Assembly (NCBI RefSeq): GCF_033170385.1 | Contig: NZ_CP126170.1 | Span: 3,186,001 to 3,250,000 of the forward strand | Source of the DNA: Xanthomonas rydalmerensis | GTDB lineage: Bacteria > Pseudomonadota > Gammaproteobacteria > Xanthomonadales > Xanthomonadaceae | Direction: 5' to 3' | Length of the DNA: 64,000 nt | Shown: piece after piece, positions 61,650 through 64,000 of the stretch | Layout of the letters: every line of letters begins with the position of its first letter | Position numbering within the stretch: the stretch's first letter is position 1 | The notes under the pieces: model-generated | Databases searched by the model: none | Told to the model about the DNA's origin: nothing | Seen by the model: the letters and a program-made list of their open reading frames with translations, nothing else | Made by a program: the position numbers and the translations under genes

Positions 61650-61978
61650 GCGAGACCTGGACCTTCGTCTGCGCCGATGGCGAACTGCTGCCAGGCGAAA
61701 TGAAGACGGTGTGGGACGAAGTGACCGACACGCCGATCGTGGTGTTCAACTTCGATGGCCAGTTCTATGCGCTGGAAGACCGCTGCAGCCATGAGGACTA
61801 CGAACTGTCGCCGGGCACCTTCGACCCCGCCGCCGGCAGCATCGAGTGCGTGCTGCATGGCGCCCGCTTCGACGTGCGCGACGGCCGCGCCCTGTGCGCG
61901 CCGGCCTACGGTCCGGTACCGAAGTTTCCGGTGAAGGCCGAACACGGCGGCCTGTGGACCCGCGACGACCGCGGCTGA
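61646..61978 (+). CDS. Rieske-type [2Fe-2S] ferredoxin
   Basis: 110 residues. Rieske ligands are RCSHEDYELSPG (CxH) and ECVLHGARFDVRDG (CxxH). It resembles the small ferredoxin component of dioxygenase systems (non-heme electron carriers). ATG at 61646 overlaps the GNAT stop (ATGA). Its place after the SUF operon suggests a link to cluster supply, not proven. Confidence 0.92.
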   Translation: MSETWTFVCADGELLPGEMKTVWDEVTDTPIVVFNFDGQFYALEDRCSHEDYELSPGTFDPAAGSIECVLHGARFDVRDGRALCAPAYGPVPKFPVKAEHGGLWTRDDRG

Positions 61979-62188
61979 GGTCGCGCGCTTGTTTACTGTC
62001 CGTCGTTAGCCGTCCCTTGCCGGATGATCGCGACACCTGCCGCGGTGCTCCCGTTCGCAATGGCCGGACCTGGTCGGCTGATCGGCCGCGCCCCGACCTC
62101 CGACGCCACTGCCGATGGCGGCACGAAGACGCACCGCTGCAACTATCCTGAGCGCCCCGGCGCAAGCCGTCGCTCACAAGGAATGCGC

Positions 62189-63118
62189 ATGCGCCCGCTC
62201 GCCCTGGTCTTCGCCGCACTGGCCGCTGTCGTGGCATCGCACGCGTCGGCTGCCACCTGGCAACCGACGCCGGGGCACACCCAGGTACCGATCTGGCCAG
62301 GCGAGCCACCCGATGCGGTGGCGCTGTCCGGTCCCGAGACGACGACCACGCGGCCCGCGGTCGGCGGCCGCCCCTGGTTGTCCGTGGAGCGGGTCTCCCA
62401 GCCCACGATGATCGTATATCCCCCCAAGGGCCACAACACCGGTGCGGCGGTGGTGGTGTTCCCCGGTGGCGGCTACTGGGTGCTGGCGATGGACCTCGAA
62501 GGGACCGAGGTGTGCGACTGGCTCACCGCGCGCGGCATCACCTGCGTGCTGTTGAAGTACCGCGTGCCGGGCGATCGGCAGCAGCCGCAATCGGGCCCCT
62601 ATCCGAAATCGCCGATGGCGCTGCAGGACGCCCAGCGCACCGTCGGCCTGGTGCGGCAACACGCCGCGCAGTGGCAGATCGATCCGCACAAGATCGGTGT
62701 GCTGGGCTTCTCGGCGGGCGGCCACCTGGTGGCGGCGATCAGCACGCATTTCGAGCGACGGCTGTATCCCGCCGTCGATGCCGCGGACGCCCAGAGCTGC
62801 CGGCCGGATTTCGCCGTGGCGCTGTATCCGGGGCACCTGTGGATCGACGACGACAAGTTCGAACTCAATCCGGACGTGCCGGTCAGCAAGCACACCCCGC
62901 CGACCTTCCTGCTGCAGGCGCAGGACGATCACGTCGATGGCATCAACCAGGCGCTGGTCTACTACATCGCCCTGAAGGACGCCGGGGTGCCGGTGGAAAT
63001 GCATCTGTATCCCGACGGCGGACACGCGTTCGGACTGCGCCCGACCAAGTTCGCGATCACCCGCTGGCCGGCGCTGGTGGACACCTGGCTGCACACGATC
63101 GGGATGACGCCCGACTGA
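62189..63118 (+). CDS. Secreted alpha/beta hydrolase (acetyl-xylan-esterase-like)
   Basis: 309 residues with a signal peptide (1-22, ending ASHASA). The BD-FAE/esterase_D-like fold has [25 protein letters not shown] (in part: [10 protein letters not shown], oxyanion hole), the nucleophile [10 protein letters not shown], the aspartate in AQDDHVDG and the histidine in DGGHAFG. It probably removes acetyl or feruloyl groups from plant polysaccharides outside the cell. The start at 62189 was chosen because AAGGA precedes it by 6-7 bases; 62183 is possible. The 210-base upstream gap shows nothing. Confidence 0.88.
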   Translation: MRPLALVFAALAAVVASHASAATWQPTPGHTQVPIWPGEPPDAVALSGPETTTTRPAVGGRPWLSVERVSQPTMIVYPPKGHNTGAAVVVFPGGGYWVLAMDLEGTEVCDWLTARGITCVLLKYRVPGDRQQPQSGPYPKSPMALQDAQRTVGLVRQHAAQWQIDPHKIGVLGFSAGGHLVAAISTHFERRLYPAVDAADAQSCRPDFAVALYPGHLWIDDDKFELNPDVPVSKHTPPTFLLQAQDDHVDGINQALVYYIALKDAGVPVEMHLYPDGGHAFGLRPTKFAITRWPALVDTWLHTIGMTPD

Positions 63119-63201
63119 GCGCGGCCGCCAGCAGCACGGCGCCCTGGCGGCGCCGGAGCCGGCTGCGGCACACTGTGCGCCTCCCCCTCGCGAGCGCGCC
63201 C

Positions 63202-63834
63202 ATGAAGATCGTCGAAGTCCGCCACCCGCTGGTACAGCACAAGATCGGCCTGTTGCGCGACGCGGCGCTGAGCACCAAGGGCTTCCGCGAGCTGGTCACC
63301 GAACTGGGCACCCTGCTCGGCTACGAGGCCACCGCCGATCTGGAGACCGAGACCCACACCATGGCCGGCTGGGCCGGCCCGACCCAGGTGCAGCGCATCG
63401 CCGGCGCCAAGATCACCCTGGTGCCAATCCTGCGCGCCGGGCTGGGCATGCTGCCCGGCGTGCTGGCGCTGATTCCTGCGGCACGGGTCAGCGTGGTCGG
63501 CCTGCAGCGCGACGAGGAGACGCTGCAACCGGTGCCCTACTTCGAACGCCTCACCGGCCGCTTGGAGGAGCGCGATGCGCTGATTCTGGACCCGATGCTG
63601 GCCACCGGCGGCACCCTCATCGCCACCGTGGACATGCTCAAGCGCGCCGGCGCGCGGCGGATCAAGGGCATCTTCCTGGTCGCCGCGCCGGAAGGCCTGC
63701 AGGCGCTGCAAGCGGCGCATCCGGACGTGGAGGTGTACACCGCCGCCATCGACGACCATCTCAACGAGAAGGGCTACATCCTGCCGGGCCTGGGCGACGC
63801 CGGCGACCGCATCTTCGGCACCCGCCTGGGCTAG
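63202..63834 (+). CDS. upp: Uracil phosphoribosyltransferase
   Basis: 210 residues, salvages uracil to UMP. Conserved [26 protein letters not shown], and the PRPP loop [19 protein letters not shown], ending [13 protein letters not shown]. The ATG at 63202 is standard. The TAG stop (63832-63834) is made by the CTAG of the repeat element that starts at 63831, so the gene's end coincides with the insertion. Confidence 0.97.
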   Translation: MKIVEVRHPLVQHKIGLLRDAALSTKGFRELVTELGTLLGYEATADLETETHTMAGWAGPTQVQRIAGAKITLVPILRAGLGMLPGVLALIPAARVSVVGLQRDEETLQPVPYFERLTGRLEERDALILDPMLATGGTLIATVDMLKRAGARRIKGIFLVAAPEGLQALQAAHPDVEVYTAAIDDHLNEKGYILPGLGDAGDRIFGTRLG

Positions 63835-64000
63835 GGCGTGTCATCCATCCCCGAGCATGCCGCGCCGCGGTTGCGCGTGCCTGTGGCAAGGAAGAACGAG
63901 GAAGCGGACGTGCGTCCACGCCCGAGCGATGACGCAGCAGCGGGCGCGCGCAACCGCGGCCCTTCGGGTTGGGCCTGGCAGGCGCGCGGCATACTCGGGA
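63831..64000. repeat. Second copy of the CTAG-bounded inverted-repeat element, truncated by the window edge
   Basis: ctagggcgtgtcatccatcc starts this copy, and it continues as the reverse complement of the 54726-54995 copy. It lacks the roughly 75-base internal hairpin of that copy. The last bases (gcgcggcatactcggga) correspond to the inner part of the far terminal repeat, so only about 15-20 bases should be missing beyond the window. Confidence 0.8.

Overview
The window is high-GC, gene-dense DNA, almost certainly from a Xanthomonas or a very close Xanthomonadaceae relative. The evidence is the MurL/MurD2 route to D-glutamate, a fused aspartokinase-diaminopimelate decarboxylase, a lipase with the Xanthomonas type IV secretion tail (XVIPCD), and many copies of short intergenic repeats of the kind common in xanthomonads. 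About 60 protein genes are supported. I saw no rRNA, tRNA, CRISPR array or prophage.

Layout. 1-1.7 kb: tail of a GH127 glycosidase gene, then an IS110 element inserted precisely inside a palindromic repeat. 1.8-11.9 kb: housekeeping and small genes (phosphopantetheinyl transferase, gpmA, endonuclease V, two pirins, cstA with its small partner, a HAD phosphatase). 12.2-14.2 kb: a probable antibacterial type IV effector lipase with its immunity protein. 14.6-24.4 kb: an ECF sigma factor with a membrane protein, a DUF819 membrane protein, a secreted S9 peptidase and two oligopeptide transporters (OPT and POT). 24.4-29 kb: a lower-GC island with a 54-residue peptide gene and a stand-alone asparagine-synthetase-like gene, bracketed by a decayed S9 peptidase fragment and an intact S9 peptidase. 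I take this to be a minimal or orphan lasso-like RiPP locus.

29.2-38.9 kb: a LacI-type regulator and two convergent operons with a shared operator sequence at both outer ends. They encode a GMC dehydrogenase with its small subunit, cytochrome c, DUF1080 hydrolase, Gfo/Idh/MocA oxidoreductase, three TIM-barrel isomerase-like proteins and an MFS transporter. This matches the recently described oxidise-eliminate-hydrate-reduce (3-keto-glycoside) route of sugar breakdown.

39.5-48.2 kb: ssb, ispB, a dienelactone hydrolase, then a tightly overlapping minus-strand run lysC-lysA fusion / membrane protein / murL / murD2. 48.3-55.5 kb: a PhzF remnant beside an intact PhzF gene, OsmC, an HU-like protein, small envelope genes, a PfpI-like protein and a SET-domain protein. 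55.6-62 kb: the SUF iron-sulfur operon (Rrf2 regulator, sufB, sufC, sufD, sufS) trailed by a GNAT and a Rieske protein gene. 62.2-63.8 kb: a secreted esterase and upp.

Two copies of a roughly 200-270 bp inverted-repeat element (54.7 kb and the right edge) end exactly in CTAG and supply the TAG stop codon of the adjoining gene. All calls come from reading the sequence; no database search was possible.
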